The notes under the pieces are model-generated. The model ran no database searches. It had not been told where the DNA came from and saw only the letters and a program-made list of their open reading frames with translations. A stretch of DNA of 54,613 bases from Actinocrinis sp046724665 (GTDB taxonomy: Bacteria > Actinomycetota > Actinomycetes > Streptomycetales > Catenulisporaceae): assembly GCA_046724665.1 (NCBI GenBank), contig JBKOWZ010000139.1:1-54613 (forward strand). Reading direction: 5' to 3'. The translations under genes and the position numbers were made by a program. How positions within the stretch are numbered: position 1 is the first letter of the stretch; every line of letters begins with the position of its first letter. Below, one piece after another: positions 1 to 7,984 of the stretch.

Positions 1-199
1 GGACCGGCGGGTTCGCCCGCACCCCGCCCGGCACATACAGGTACATCGCCAGACCGGTCGGGTTAGTGCCGAAGTTCGAGACCTGTACCAACGACGCCGC
101 GGAAGCTTCCGGGACCGCGTGCACGCTCACACCGAACGCCATACCGAGCGCCACGAGAAGGCTGAGCAGACGTGACTTGAGAGATAGGAAGCGGGGCAT
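1..199 (-). CDS. Secreted CE1/PHB-depolymerase-type esterase, N-terminal part only
   Basis: The gene runs off the left edge of the window; about 66 codons are visible. It starts with ATG at 199, preceded by an AGAGG ribosome site 5 nt away. The N-terminus is a Sec signal peptide (MPRFLSLKSR..., a hydrophobic core, then an Ala-Ser-Ala-Ala cleavage region). The mature start, SLVQVSNFGTNPTG followed by MYLYVPGG, closely matches the mature start of the complete esterase at 9895-11271 (GLVQVTNFGPDPGG, MYIYVPNS). I therefore infer a second secreted carboxylesterase of carbohydrate esterase family 1 type, acting outside the cell on ester-linked plant polymers. The catalytic residues lie beyond the edge, so activity cannot be judged. 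It is followed in the window by 301 bp of non-coding DNA. Confidence 0.72.
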   Translation of the reverse strand, partial: MPRFLSLKSRLLSLLVALGMAFGVSVHAVPEASAASLVQVSNFGTNPTGLAMYLYVPGGVRANPPV

Positions 200-500
200 A
201 GGACCTCTTTGTCCGGAACTGACAGGGTAAAGGGGAGCGACTGGGCAGAACGTAGCCATGCGCCGGTAAGTGTCCAACACATTGCACTGCTATTCGTGCG
301 AATGTCCAGGTAGTAGCAGCCACGGGCTGAAACTTTCAGAGATAAGCACGATCCATCGCGCAGCGTGACCTGACGCTGTCTACAGATAAGCCTGCGTATA
401 GGGGGCGACGCCGGTCACTGCTACCGCGCCAAATCGTGATCTGTTCCTGCGGCCACCCGAGCGCTGGCGAGGTGACGCAGTCCACGAGTTGGGGCAGGCA
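200..500. other. Intergenic region with no gene seen
   Basis: This stretch lies between the start of the truncated esterase and the end of the MaoC hydratase gene, both on the minus strand. The short open frames here overlap one another on both strands and lack ribosome sites. The part nearest 200 should carry the esterase promoter. I see no convincing hairpin or tRNA. Confidence 0.5.
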
Positions 501-959
501 TCAGGCGTAGTGGCGGTAGATCGCCTGGGCGACGCAGGCGGGCTTGTTCGATCCGTCGATCTCGACGGTGAAGGCGACCTGCATCTGCACGCCGTTGTCG
601 GCGACAGGCTCGACCGAGCCGACGGCCGCGTGCAGCCGGATCTTCGCTCCGACGGGTATCGGGCTGGGGAAGCGCACACGTTCGAGGCCGTAGTTCAGGC
701 TCATCGAGGTCCCGCTGATCGTCAGGAGCTGGTTGAACAGCGGGATGATCAGGGACAAGGTCAGGTAGCCGTGCGCGATGGTGCCGCCGAACGGGCCGGT
801 CGCGGCGCGTTCTGGATCGACGTGGATCCACTGGTGGTCGTCGGTGGCGTCGGCGAACGCGTCCACCCGGTCCTGGGCGATTTCCAGCCAGTCGGTGCTG
901 CCGAGGTCGGCTCCGGCGAGAGCACGCAGTTCGTCGAGGCCGTTTGCGGTGCGGGGCAT
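501..959 (-). CDS. MaoC-family enoyl-CoA hydratase
   Basis: A 152-residue single hot-dog-fold hydratase. The ATG at 959 follows an AGGAAGG ribosome site; longer open frame upstream reads through the ligase gene in the wrong frame and is not protein. The R-hydratase signature is visible: DDHQWIHVDPERA, then FGGTIAHGYLTLSLI. It is the last gene of the run MarR-MFS-SDR-amidohydrolase-ligase-MaoC, 53 nt after the ligase stop. The family hydrates trans-2-enoyl-CoA. In this context the natural substrate would be a hydroxycinnamoyl-CoA made by the neighbouring ligase, giving the 3-hydroxyacyl-CoA that the SDR could oxidise. That pathway role is inference; the family call is secure. Confidence 0.85.
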   Translation of the reverse strand: MPRTANGLDELRALAGADLGSTDWLEIAQDRVDAFADATDDHQWIHVDPERAATGPFGGTIAHGYLTLSLIIPLFNQLLTISGTSMSLNYGLERVRFPSPIPVGAKIRLHAAVGSVEPVADNGVQMQVAFTVEIDGSNKPACVAQAIYRHYA

Positions 960-1012
960 GCGGACGCCCTTCCTGTTCGGGTGCTGTACCTGCTTCTGCG
1001 TCTGTCGCGTTG

Positions 1013-2572
1013 TCAGTGCCGCGGGTCGGCCGGGTGCGGCACGTCGCCGTGGGTCGCGCGGAGTCGGGCTTTGAGGACCTTGCCCGCGCCGCTGCGGGGC
1101 AGGGATTCGGCGAAGACGACTGATTTGGGGATCTTGTACTTCGCGAGGCGTCCGGCGAGGTGCTCCAGCAGCTCCTTTGTGGTCGCCTCGTCGGCGGGGA
1201 CGCCTTCGCGCAGCACCACGACGGCCCTGCCGACCTCGCCCCAGCGGGCGTCCGGAACACCGATCACCGCGCACTCGGCCACCGCCACGTGACTGTAGAA
1301 GACCTCTTCCACCTCGGCGGGGTACACGTTCTCGCCGCCCGAGATGATCATGTCCTTGACACGGTCCACGACCCGGACGTAGCCGTCGGCGTCCACGGTG
1401 GCCACGTCTCCGGTGCTCAGCCAGCCGTCGCGTATCGTCTGCGCGGTGGCTTCGGGCATACCCCAGTAGCCGCGCATCACGTTCGGGCCCTGCACCTCGA
1501 TCTCGCCGCGTTCGCCGATCTCGGCGGGTCGGCCGGTCGCGGCTGTCACGTCTCTTGCGCTCATGGCTCTGACACGCACGTCGGTGAAGAAGTGCGGCAC
1601 GCCGGCCGTGCCCGCCTTGGAGAGCGCGTGATCACTGTCGAGCAGCAGAACGCCGGGGGACGCCTCGGTCGCACCGTACCCCTGGATGAAGCAGAGCCCG
1701 CGCTCCAGGTAGACGCGGATCAGCGGTTCGGGGACTGGCGCGCCACCGCACAGCAGCATGCGAATGCTCGACAGGTCCGCGGTCGCGAACCCGGGTGCGG
1801 CGGCGAGCGACTGGTACATCGCCGGAACGCCGAACATCACCGTGATCCGGTGACGCTCGACCAGTTCCAGCGTGCGTAAGGGGTCGAACGCCGCCTCCAG
1901 GACCACCGTGCCGCCCTTGAGCAACGTCGGCAGGCAGGTCATGTTCAGCGCGGCGGTGTGGAACAGCGGCGCGGTAACCAGCGTGACCTCGTCGTGCGCG
2001 AAGTCGGTGTCAACCAGGACGTTGATGCTGTTCCAGGTGACGTTGCCGTGGGTGAGCTGCGCCCCCTTGGCGTGGCCGGTGGTGCCCGAGGTGTACATGA
2101 TCAGACAGGTATCATCGAGGCAGACCGGTTCGTCGATCGGCTCGGGGACGGACGTGCCGCCACCGACGATCCGCTCGTAATCGTCGTCGATCGGGATCGT
2201 CACGCGCGGCGTCGCGACGTGGCTCGCAAGGGCCGGGGTGTGCAAGACGCCGTGGATGACGACCGCCGCGCCGCAGTCGGAGAGACAGTGTTCTAACTCC
2301 CGTTCGGCGAGGCGGGTGTTGAGGGGCACGAACACGGCGCCGAGCTGGCCGGCCGCGAAGAGGGTTTCGAGATAGGCCGGGTGGTTCGGCGCGATGAACG
2401 CGACCCGGTCGCCGCGCCGGACGCCCAGCGAGCGCAGCCGGTGCGCCAGCCGGGTGGAGCGCTCGTGCAGTTGCGCGTAGGTGTAGCGGGTCTCCCGGTG
2501 GATCACGGCTAGCGCGCCGGGCGTCTTGCGGGCGCGCCGCGCCGTCCAGGAGCCGAGGCCTTGGTTCCGCAT
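1013..2572 (-). CDS. Acyl/aryl-CoA synthetase (AMP-dependent ligase), likely hydroxycinnamate-CoA ligase
   Basis: A 519-residue ANL-superfamily ligase. Motifs: P-loop-like YTSGTTGHAKGAQ, adenylate-binding STGDVATVDADGY, hinge DRVKDMIISGGENVYPAEVE, and the C-terminal catalytic lysine in PRSGAGKVLKARLR. I prefer ATG at 2572 (MRNQGLGSWTARRA, a common start for FadD-like ligases), with GGAGG 11 nt upstream, over an in-frame GTG at 2590 without a ribosome site. It converts an acid, ATP and CoA to the acyl-CoA in the cytoplasm. It sits between an amidohydrolase and a MaoC hydratase and downstream of a MarR gene, as do the ligases of CoA-dependent hydroxycinnamate degradation (couL, phdA). Substrate is inferred from context only; a medium-chain fatty acid ligase is the alternative. 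Confidence 0.88.
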   Translation of the reverse strand: MRNQGLGSWTARRARKTPGALAVIHRETRYTYAQLHERSTRLAHRLRSLGVRRGDRVAFIAPNHPAYLETLFAAGQLGAVFVPLNTRLAERELEHCLSDCGAAVVIHGVLHTPALASHVATPRVTIPIDDDYERIVGGGTSVPEPIDEPVCLDDTCLIMYTSGTTGHAKGAQLTHGNVTWNSINVLVDTDFAHDEVTLVTAPLFHTAALNMTCLPTLLKGGTVVLEAAFDPLRTLELVERHRITVMFGVPAMYQSLAAAPGFATADLSSIRMLLCGGAPVPEPLIRVYLERGLCFIQGYGATEASPGVLLLDSDHALSKAGTAGVPHFFTDVRVRAMSARDVTAATGRPAEIGERGEIEVQGPNVMRGYWGMPEATAQTIRDGWLSTGDVATVDADGYVRVVDRVKDMIISGGENVYPAEVEEVFYSHVAVAECAVIGVPDARWGEVGRAVVVLREGVPADEATTKELLEHLAGRLAKYKIPKSVVFAESLPRSGAGKVLKARLRATHGDVPHPADPRH

Positions 2573-2606
2573 GGTGGTGGGAGCCTCCACTCGGGCACGA
2601 GGGGAA

Positions 2607-3533
2607 TCAGGACTCGGACGCCGACTCGGACTCGGACGCGAACTCGCCGTCGGCGTCGTCCTTGGCGAGGCCGAGCAGCCGGGCGGCGTTCTGCTTGAGG
2701 ATCAGCGGCCGCACCTCGTCCTTGATCGGCAGCTCGGCGAAGTCGGCCAGCCAGCGGTCCGGGGTCAGCAGCGGATAGTCGGTGCCGAACAGCACCTTCT
2801 CCTTCAGCAGCGTGTTGGCGTACTGGACCAGCTGCGGTGGGAAGTACTTCGGCGACCAGCCGGACAGGTCGATGTACACCCGCGGCTTGTGCGTGGCCAC
2901 CGCCAGCGCCTCGTCCTGCCAGGGGAAGGACGGGTGCGCGAGGATGATCGGCAGGTCGGGGAAGTCGGCGGCGACGTCGTCCACGAACATCGGGTTCGAG
3001 TACTTCAGCCGGATCCCGCCGCCGCCCGGCGCCCCGGCGCCGATCCCGGTCTGCCCGGTGTGGAACACCGCGATCGCCCCGGCCGCCTCGATCGCTTCGT
3101 AGAGCACGTACGCGCCGCGGTCGTTGGGATAGAACGCCTGCACGTTCGGATGGAACTTGAAGCCGCGCACGCCGTGCTCCTCGACCAGGCGCCGCACCTG
3201 CCGCGCTCCGGCACGTCCCTTCGCCGGATCGATCGAGGCGAAGGGGATCAGCGCGTCGGGATGGCGCCGCGCCGCCTCGGCGATCTCCTCGTTCGGCACG
3301 GCGGGGGTGCCGGTGGCCGCCTCGGCGTCCACGGTGAAGACCACCGCGGCCATCCGCCGCTGCCGATAGTGCGCGGCGATCTCGTCGAGCGTGGGCTTGC
3401 GGTTCCCGGCGCCGACCTTGAAGTACGAGGCCGATGACTCCTCAAGTTCTCGCGAGAGCGAGCCGGCGCCGGATGCGGAGACCTCGGCGTGCGTGTGCAC
3501 GTCGATCGCGACCAGTTCGTCCGGATTCAGCAT
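2607..3533 (-). CDS. Amidohydrolase-family (COG2159-like) hydrolase of the hydroxycinnamate operon
   Basis: A 308-residue TIM-barrel metal hydrolase. The ATG at 3533 follows GAGAGGG; sequence upstream of it in the same frame is the shadow of the SDR gene. Metal-site motifs in order: H13-T-H15 (IDVHTH), a mid-protein FKFHPNVQ, FHTGQTG, ILAHPSFPW, and a C-terminal aspartate in LFGTDYPLLTPDRW. The C-terminus ends in a short acidic Ser-Glu repeat (SESESASES). It starts 20 nt after the SDR stop. In Rhodococcus and Corynebacterium hydroxycinnamate loci an amidohydrolase takes the place of a thiolase and hydrolyses the beta-keto thioester; the same role is inferred here because no thiolase is present. 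A decarboxylase of the same superfamily is the alternative. Confidence 0.8.
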   Translation of the reverse strand: MLNPDELVAIDVHTHAEVSASGAGSLSRELEESSASYFKVGAGNRKPTLDEIAAHYRQRRMAAVVFTVDAEAATGTPAVPNEEIAEAARRHPDALIPFASIDPAKGRAGARQVRRLVEEHGVRGFKFHPNVQAFYPNDRGAYVLYEAIEAAGAIAVFHTGQTGIGAGAPGGGGIRLKYSNPMFVDDVAADFPDLPIILAHPSFPWQDEALAVATHKPRVYIDLSGWSPKYFPPQLVQYANTLLKEKVLFGTDYPLLTPDRWLADFAELPIKDEVRPLILKQNAARLLGLAKDDADGEFASESESASES

Positions 3534-3553
3534 GCTGACCCTCTCGTCCCCGC

Positions 3554-4483
3554 TCACAGCCGAGGGGCCGGGATGCCGTACGTCTGCGGATCGCGGCCCA
3601 CTGACACCGGCCACGCGGCGGCGATCGCGTCGGCGCTCCAGCCGCCGTCCGCGTACGCCACCGCGACCTCCTGCGGATGCGACCAGAGGGCGAGCTTGTC
3701 GCCGCCGACGCCGATGCACTGGCCGGTCACCTGCGCCGACGCGTCCGAGGCCAGATAGACGACGAGCCCTGCGACGTCCTCGGGGGTGCCGAAGCCCTCG
3801 CCCTTGCGCAACGCCTCGGGCAGCGGCGTTCCGTCGCGCTCCAGCGCCTCGACGTGCGGGGCGAACGCCGGGATCGTACGCGTCATCGCGGTCGCCGCGA
3901 CCGGGATGACCGCGTTGACAGTGATCTGCGACTTGGCCAGTTCCATCGCCCACGTGCGGGCCATCGCCGCGATCCCGGCCTTCGCGGCCGCGTAGTTGGT
4001 CTGGCCGAAGTTGCCACGCTGCCCGGCCGGGGAGCCGGCCACGATCACCCGGCCGCCCTCCGCCTGCTCGCGCATCCGGTTCACCGCCGCGCGCACGCAG
4101 GTGAACGTGCCGCGCAGGTGCACGCCGACGACGGTGTCGAATTCCTCGTCAGACATCTTCCACAGCACGCGGTCGCGCAGCACCCCGGCGTTGGTGACCA
4201 TGATGTCCAGTCGCCCGAAGGACTCGACGGCGCAGTTGACCAGCGCCTGCGCGGTCTCGGCCGGGCCGACCGCGGCAGGCAGCGCCACAGCCTGACCGCC
4301 GGCGTCGGCGATCCGCTTCGCGGCGGTCCGGGCGGCGTCCTCGTCCACGTCGTTGACGACGACCGCAGCCCCGGCCCCGGCCAGCGCCCGCGCGTAGGCC
4401 AGGCCGAGACCGCGACCGCTTCCGGTCACCACCGCCACCTTGCCGGACAGGTCTGTGTGCTGATGCGTATGTGCGTTCGTCAA
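3554..4483 (-). CDS. SDR-family 3-hydroxyacyl-CoA dehydrogenase-like oxidoreductase
   Basis: A 309-residue classical short-chain dehydrogenase. The coenzyme motif is T20-G-S-G-R-G-L-G27, followed by NDVDED, an NAG motif at about residue 98, and the catalytic set S151, Y164 and K168 (GQTNYAAAKAG). The sequence resembles the dehydrogenase domain of multifunctional beta-oxidation enzymes. The start is a TTG at 4483 that overlaps the stop of the MFS gene as TTGA, with GAAAGG about 8 nt upstream; no in-frame ATG or GTG precedes the Rossmann motif. Placed after the hydratase step, it would oxidise the 3-hydroxyacyl-CoA to the 3-keto form with NAD. The substrate is inference from the operon. Confidence 0.85.
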   Translation of the reverse strand: MTNAHTHQHTDLSGKVAVVTGSGRGLGLAYARALAGAGAAVVVNDVDEDAARTAAKRIADAGGQAVALPAAVGPAETAQALVNCAVESFGRLDIMVTNAGVLRDRVLWKMSDEEFDTVVGVHLRGTFTCVRAAVNRMREQAEGGRVIVAGSPAGQRGNFGQTNYAAAKAGIAAMARTWAMELAKSQITVNAVIPVAATAMTRTIPAFAPHVEALERDGTPLPEALRKGEGFGTPEDVAGLVVYLASDASAQVTGQCIGVGGDKLALWSHPQEVAVAYADGGWSADAIAAAWPVSVGRDPQTYGIPAPRL

Positions 4484-6225
4484 ACTTGCGGCCTTTCGCT
4501 TCGCGTTATTGCCGGCGGCGGATCCTCGGCCAGCGACTGTGCGCTGATCAGCGACTCGTGGGTGCGTCCGCCGAGACCGAACGCGGCCAGCAGCGCGGCG
4601 GCCAGCGCTGACAGGCCGCACACCAGGTAGCCGATGGAATAGGCGTGGTCGAGCGCGTGGAAGGCGACGTCCTTGAGCGGGTTGAACGGTACGGTCTGGC
4701 CGCTGGGCAGCGTGACGGTGCCGGGCACGGCGTTGGCGCCGAGCGGTCCGGAGTTCACCGCGCCGATGGCGGCTTCCAGCGCGGGTTTCTGCGCGGCGGG
4801 CGCGTCGGCGGCGGAGCCGTTGAACCCGGCCAGCGCCTTGGCGAGCGCCGGATCGGCGGCGACCTTCGCGGAGATCTGCGCGGCGGCGCGGCTGAGCGCG
4901 ATCGCGCCGACGACCGCCGGGCCGAGCGTGAAGCCGAAGTCCCGCAGCATGCTGGTCGATCCGCTGGCCATGCCGGCCAGGTGGTTCGGCACCGTGTTCA
5001 CCGCGACGGCGGTCACCGCGGACAGCGCGAGCGCGAAGCCGGTGCCGACGAGCAGCAGCGGGACGATGACCGGCGCGACGGACAGGTCCGCGGCGGACAG
5101 TGCGGTCAGCCAGAAGTCGCCGCCGGCGATCAGCGCGAAGCCGACGCCCAGCGTCCAGCGCGGGTTGTACCGCTCGAGCGTGCGCGAGGTGAGCGGCACC
5201 ATCACCAGCGCCATGCCGTTGAGCAGCAGGAAGGCGATCGAGGTCTTGAGCGGCGTGAAGCCCTGGATGGCCGAGAGCCGGATGCTGGTGGCGTACGCCG
5301 TGCCGAGGAAGGCGAACATGCCGACCACCGTGGCCACAGCCGCGACCGAGAACGACCTGTTCGCGAACAGGTCGAGCCGCAGCAGCGGGGCGCGGGCGCG
5401 CCGCTCGGCCGCGACGAACAGCAGCAGGAACACCGCCGCGAGGACGAACCCGGCGATCACTCCGCCGCTGCCCCAGCCGCTGGTCGGACCCTGGATCACC
5501 GCGTAGAGCAGCGCGAACATCGCCACGGCGACGGTGACCTGTCCGGTCCAGTCCAGCGAGCGGCCCTCGGGCGCCGACGAGTCGCGCGCCCAGAGCGCCG
5601 ACGCCACGGTGCTCACCGCGGCGAGGACGCCGACCGCGACGAAGGCCCAGCGCCAGCCGGCGAACTCGCCGGCGCCGAAGCCGTAGCGGGCCAGCCAGCC
5701 GCCGAGCACCGGGGAGACGAAGCCGCCGGAGGAGAGGGCGGCGGCCCAGATCGAGATCGCCCGCGAGCGGTCGCGGGCGGTGTGCGTGCCCGCGGCCACC
5801 ATCGCCAGGCTGGTGGGGAAGATCGCGGCGGCGCCGAGGCCGGAGACGATCTGGCCGGACCACAGCACCAGCACGCGGGTGCCGGTGGCGCTGCCGGCGC
5901 CGGGCGTCAGCACGCTGACGAGCTGGCCGACCACCAGCAGCGCCGTGCCCGACACCAGCAGGCGCTTGCGCCCGAACAGGTCGCCGAGCACGCCGAAGGT
6001 CAGCTCCAGCAGGGTGACCGGAACCAGGAAGGCGTCCGAGATCCAGGTCAGCTGCGCTGAGCTGGTGCCCAGGTCCTCCTGGAACAGGCCGTTGAGCACC
6101 GCGGGGACGGCGAGCGCGACCTGGGCGACGCACACGGCGATCGCCGCGGCGGCGAGCGTGCCGCGGCTCAGGCGCGGCGGGCGGCCGGTCGGACTCGAGA
6201 CGGCGGGTCGCACAGGGATGGACAA
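4480..6225 (-). CDS. MFS transporter (14-TM, DHA2-like), probably aromatic acid uptake
   Basis: A 581-residue membrane protein with many hydrophobic segments; motif A-like GDLFGRKRLL lies after the second helix and GTGFALALSAVTAVAVNTVP near the end of the second half. A TTG at 6225 is the best start: AGGAGG stands 6 nt upstream and the protein then begins with a short Pro-Arg-rich tail before helix 1. A large loop near residues 475-540 (Ala-rich, ending TVPFNPLKDVAF) precedes the last helix. It lies between the MarR regulator and the catabolic genes, and its stop overlaps the SDR start. The equivalent transporter in cou/phd loci imports hydroxycinnamates; the fold alone would also fit a drug exporter. 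Confidence 0.82.
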   Translation of the reverse strand: MSIPVRPAVSSPTGRPPRLSRGTLAAAAIAVCVAQVALAVPAVLNGLFQEDLGTSSAQLTWISDAFLVPVTLLELTFGVLGDLFGRKRLLVSGTALLVVGQLVSVLTPGAGSATGTRVLVLWSGQIVSGLGAAAIFPTSLAMVAAGTHTARDRSRAISIWAAALSSGGFVSPVLGGWLARYGFGAGEFAGWRWAFVAVGVLAAVSTVASALWARDSSAPEGRSLDWTGQVTVAVAMFALLYAVIQGPTSGWGSGGVIAGFVLAAVFLLLFVAAERRARAPLLRLDLFANRSFSVAAVATVVGMFAFLGTAYATSIRLSAIQGFTPLKTSIAFLLLNGMALVMVPLTSRTLERYNPRWTLGVGFALIAGGDFWLTALSAADLSVAPVIVPLLLVGTGFALALSAVTAVAVNTVPNHLAGMASGSTSMLRDFGFTLGPAVVGAIALSRAAAQISAKVAADPALAKALAGFNGSAADAPAAQKPALEAAIGAVNSGPLGANAVPGTVTLPSGQTVPFNPLKDVAFHALDHAYSIGYLVCGLSALAAALLAAFGLGGRTHESLISAQSLAEDPPPAITRSERPQV

Positions 6226-6300
6226 CGGTGGCCTCCTGCGTCCGGGCGAGTTGACACCCTCGCCTTGTGGGGAGGGTGCCACACGCAGGCCGAGACGTAC

Positions 6301-6334
6301 AGGTTTCCTGATGAACTTTTTCGACAGGAAGCCT
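6301..6334. promoter_or_regulatory. Inverted repeat, candidate MarR operator in front of the catabolic operon
   Basis: AGGTTTCCTG at 6301-6310 and CAGGAAGCCT at 6325-6334 form a 10-bp dyad with one mismatch and a 14-bp spacer. It lies in the 153-bp gap between the MarR gene and the MFS gene. The left half continues as GGTTTCCTGATGA, and almost the same 13-mer, GGCTTCCTGATGA, occurs at 6923-6935 upstream of the MarR gene. Repetition at both promoters suggests an operator for the MarR protein; binding is not shown. Confidence 0.5.
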
Positions 6335-6378
6335 GATCATCGAAGGCGTGACAGCCCCCTGTCAGGCATCGCTCGGGT

Positions 6379-6873
6379 TCAGTGCGGCAGCCGCCCGGAC
6401 AGCGCCGCCCGGCAGGAGAGCAGACTCTGCCGAAGCTGCGCGATCTGATGATCGGTCAGACCGGCCAGCATCCGGTCCTCCAGCGCCGCCACCTGGTCCC
6501 GCAGCCCGCGCAGCAGCCGGCGCCCGCGCGGGGTGAGCGCGAGCACGAGGCGGCGCCGGTCCTGCTCGTCCCGGCGGCGCTCGATCAGCTCGCGCTCCAT
6601 GAGCGCGGCCACCATGTCCGCCATGGCCTGCGCCGTCACAAAGGAGTTGCGTGCCAGCTGCGCGGAGGTGAGGTTCGGATGCCGCTCCAGCACGGTCAGC
6701 GCGGTGTACTGCAACGCGGTCAGCCCGGCGGGCCGGGCGATCTCGTCGAGTTCCGCACGCACCGCCAGCTCGACCTGCTTCATCACGTACAGCAGCGTCG
6801 GCTCACCGGTCAGAGTGCCGCGGGAGAACCTCGAGGGCGCCTCGCCGTCCTTGCGCGCCGCGCGTGCGGGCAC
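6379..6873 (-). CDS. MarR-family regulator (CouR/PhdR-like by context)
   Basis: A 164-residue winged-helix regulator. Helix-turn-helix region LTSAQLARNSFVTAQAMADM is followed by the wing RRRDEQDRRRLVLALTPRG, flanked by dimerisation helices. I prefer GTG at 6873: the AGGGAGG ribosome site is 6 nt upstream of it but abuts the ATG at 6879. It is the first gene of the minus-strand set that continues into MFS, SDR, amidohydrolase, ligase and hydratase, with a 153-bp regulatory gap before the MFS gene. In Rhodococcus and Corynebacterium the MarR proteins of such loci are released from DNA by hydroxycinnamoyl-CoA. By analogy this protein probably represses its own gene and the operon through the repeated TTCCTGATGA element. 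Confidence 0.85.
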   Translation of the reverse strand: MPARAARKDGEAPSRFSRGTLTGEPTLLYVMKQVELAVRAELDEIARPAGLTALQYTALTVLERHPNLTSAQLARNSFVTAQAMADMVAALMERELIERRRDEQDRRRLVLALTPRGRRLLRGLRDQVAALEDRMLAGLTDHQIAQLRQSLLSCRAALSGRLPH

Positions 6874-6922
6874 GGGCATCCTCCCTCTGTCCGGGCACTG
6901 TCGATCGTCATCCCATTGTTAC

Positions 6923-6935
6923 GGCTTCCTGATGA
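6923..6935. promoter_or_regulatory. Second copy of the TTCCTGATGA element, upstream of the MarR gene
   Basis: GGCTTCCTGATGA lies about 50 bp upstream of the MarR start. It differs by one base from the element at 6302-6314. The inverted partner seen at the MFS promoter is not obvious here, so it may be a single half-site or a degenerate operator used for autoregulation. Confidence 0.42.
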
Positions 6936-6985
6936 CTTCGGACACCAGTCTGCCAGTGCGGGGACAGTTGCGACGCCTGCGCCGC

Positions 6986-7984
6986 CTAGAGATCCAGGAC
7001 GAGCCGGTTGCCGCGGCAACGGGAGACACAGATCATCATCGTCTCGCCGGCCGCGCGCTCGTCCGCGGTGAGCAGCGAGTCCCGGTGGTCGGGGACGCCG
7101 TCGAGCACGTCGGTCTCACAGGTGCCGCAGGTGCCTTCGGTACAGGAGTACAGCACCGCGACGCCGGCGGCGCGCACCGTCTCCAGCACCGAGGCGTCCG
7201 GCGGCACGGTGAGGGTCAGCCCGGAACGGGAGAGTACGAGTTCGAACGGCCGGTTCACGGCCGCGGCGTCCGGCTGCTGCGGCTGGAATCGCTCAAGTGC
7301 GGGCTCGGGCCAGCCGCTCTCGGCGCAGTAGTGCGACACCGCGTCGAGCAGCGGGCCGGGACCGCAGCAGTAGACGGCCGTGTCCGGCTGCGGCGAGCCG
7401 AGATAGTCCGGCAGGTCCAGCAGGCCCGTCTCGTCCTGGGGTCGCAGCAGCACCCGGCCCGCGAAGCGCGCCGCCAGCTCGTCGGCGAAGGCCATCGACG
7501 CGCGCCGACGACCGCCGTACAGCAGCGACCACCGCGCACCGGCGGCGTCCGCCGCACGAAGCATCGGCAGGATCGGGGTGATGCCGATGCCTCCGGCGAC
7601 GAACCGGTAACCGGCCGCCGGGCGCAGCGGAAAGTTGTTTCGCGGGCCGCGCACGTGCAACGCCGATCCGGTCGGCAGCCAGTCGTGTACGTACGCTGAT
7701 CCGCCGCGCCCGGCGGCCTCCCGCAGCACGGCGATCTGCCACGTCGTGCGATCCGCCGGGTCTCCGCACAGCGAGTACTGCCGCTCCATCCCGTTCCCGA
7801 GCAGCAGATCGACGTGCGCGCCGGGCTGCCAAGCCGGAAGGCTGGCGCCGTCCGCGTGGCGCAGGGTCAGCGAAACGACGTCCTCGGCCAATGCTCGGCG
7901 TTCGGCCACGGTGACGGGGATTGTGACGGGGACGGGGACGGGGACGGGGACGGCCGCCACGGGTACCGGGACCGCGCCGCTCAC
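6986..7984 (-). CDS. Phthalate-dioxygenase-type reductase (vanillate O-demethylase reductase-like)
   Basis: A 332-residue electron-transfer flavoprotein. Order of domains: FMN/FAD-binding barrel (RQYSLCGDP, residues about 60-70), NAD domain (GGIGITPILPML, later YCCGPGPLLDAV), and a C-terminal plant-type 2Fe-2S domain with Cys in SCTEGTCGTC plus a final Cys in ICVSRC. The GTG start at 7984 overlaps the oxygenase stop as GTGA, so the two subunits are coupled. The first 20 residues are an unusual Val-Pro repeat encoded by a GACGGG hexamer run. It would pass NADH electrons to the adjacent Rieske oxygenase. Vanillate as substrate is inferred from the neighbouring protocatechuate genes. Confidence 0.86.
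   Translation of the reverse strand: MSGAVPVPVAAVPVPVPVPVTIPVTVAERRALAEDVVSLTLRHADGASLPAWQPGAHVDLLLGNGMERQYSLCGDPADRTTWQIAVLREAAGRGGSAYVHDWLPTGSALHVRGPRNNFPLRPAAGYRFVAGGIGITPILPMLRAADAAGARWSLLYGGRRRASMAFADELAARFAGRVLLRPQDETGLLDLPDYLGSPQPDTAVYCCGPGPLLDAVSHYCAESGWPEPALERFQPQQPDAAAVNRPFELVLSRSGLTLTVPPDASVLETVRAAGVAVLYSCTEGTCGTCETDVLDGVPDHRDSLLTADERAAGETMMICVSRCRGNRLVLDL
7925..7953. repeat. GACGGG hexanucleotide tandem repeat inside the reductase gene
   Basis: Nearly five perfect copies of the hexamer GACGGG. On the coding strand they encode alternating Pro-Val residues near the N-terminus of the reductase. Because the unit is six bases, slippage would add or remove Val-Pro pairs without shifting the frame. 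Confidence 0.9.

Noticed and set aside
2526..3437. Long plus-strand open frames opposite the ligase, amidohydrolase and other minus-strand genes
   Set aside because: They are antisense reflections of high-GC codon use, Arg/Gly/Val-rich, without motifs or ribosome sites.
4645..6060. A 471-codon plus-strand frame opposite the MFS transporter
   Set aside because: Composition is almost only Arg, Gly, Glu, Ala, Asp and His; the opposite strand has a clear transporter with a good ribosome site.
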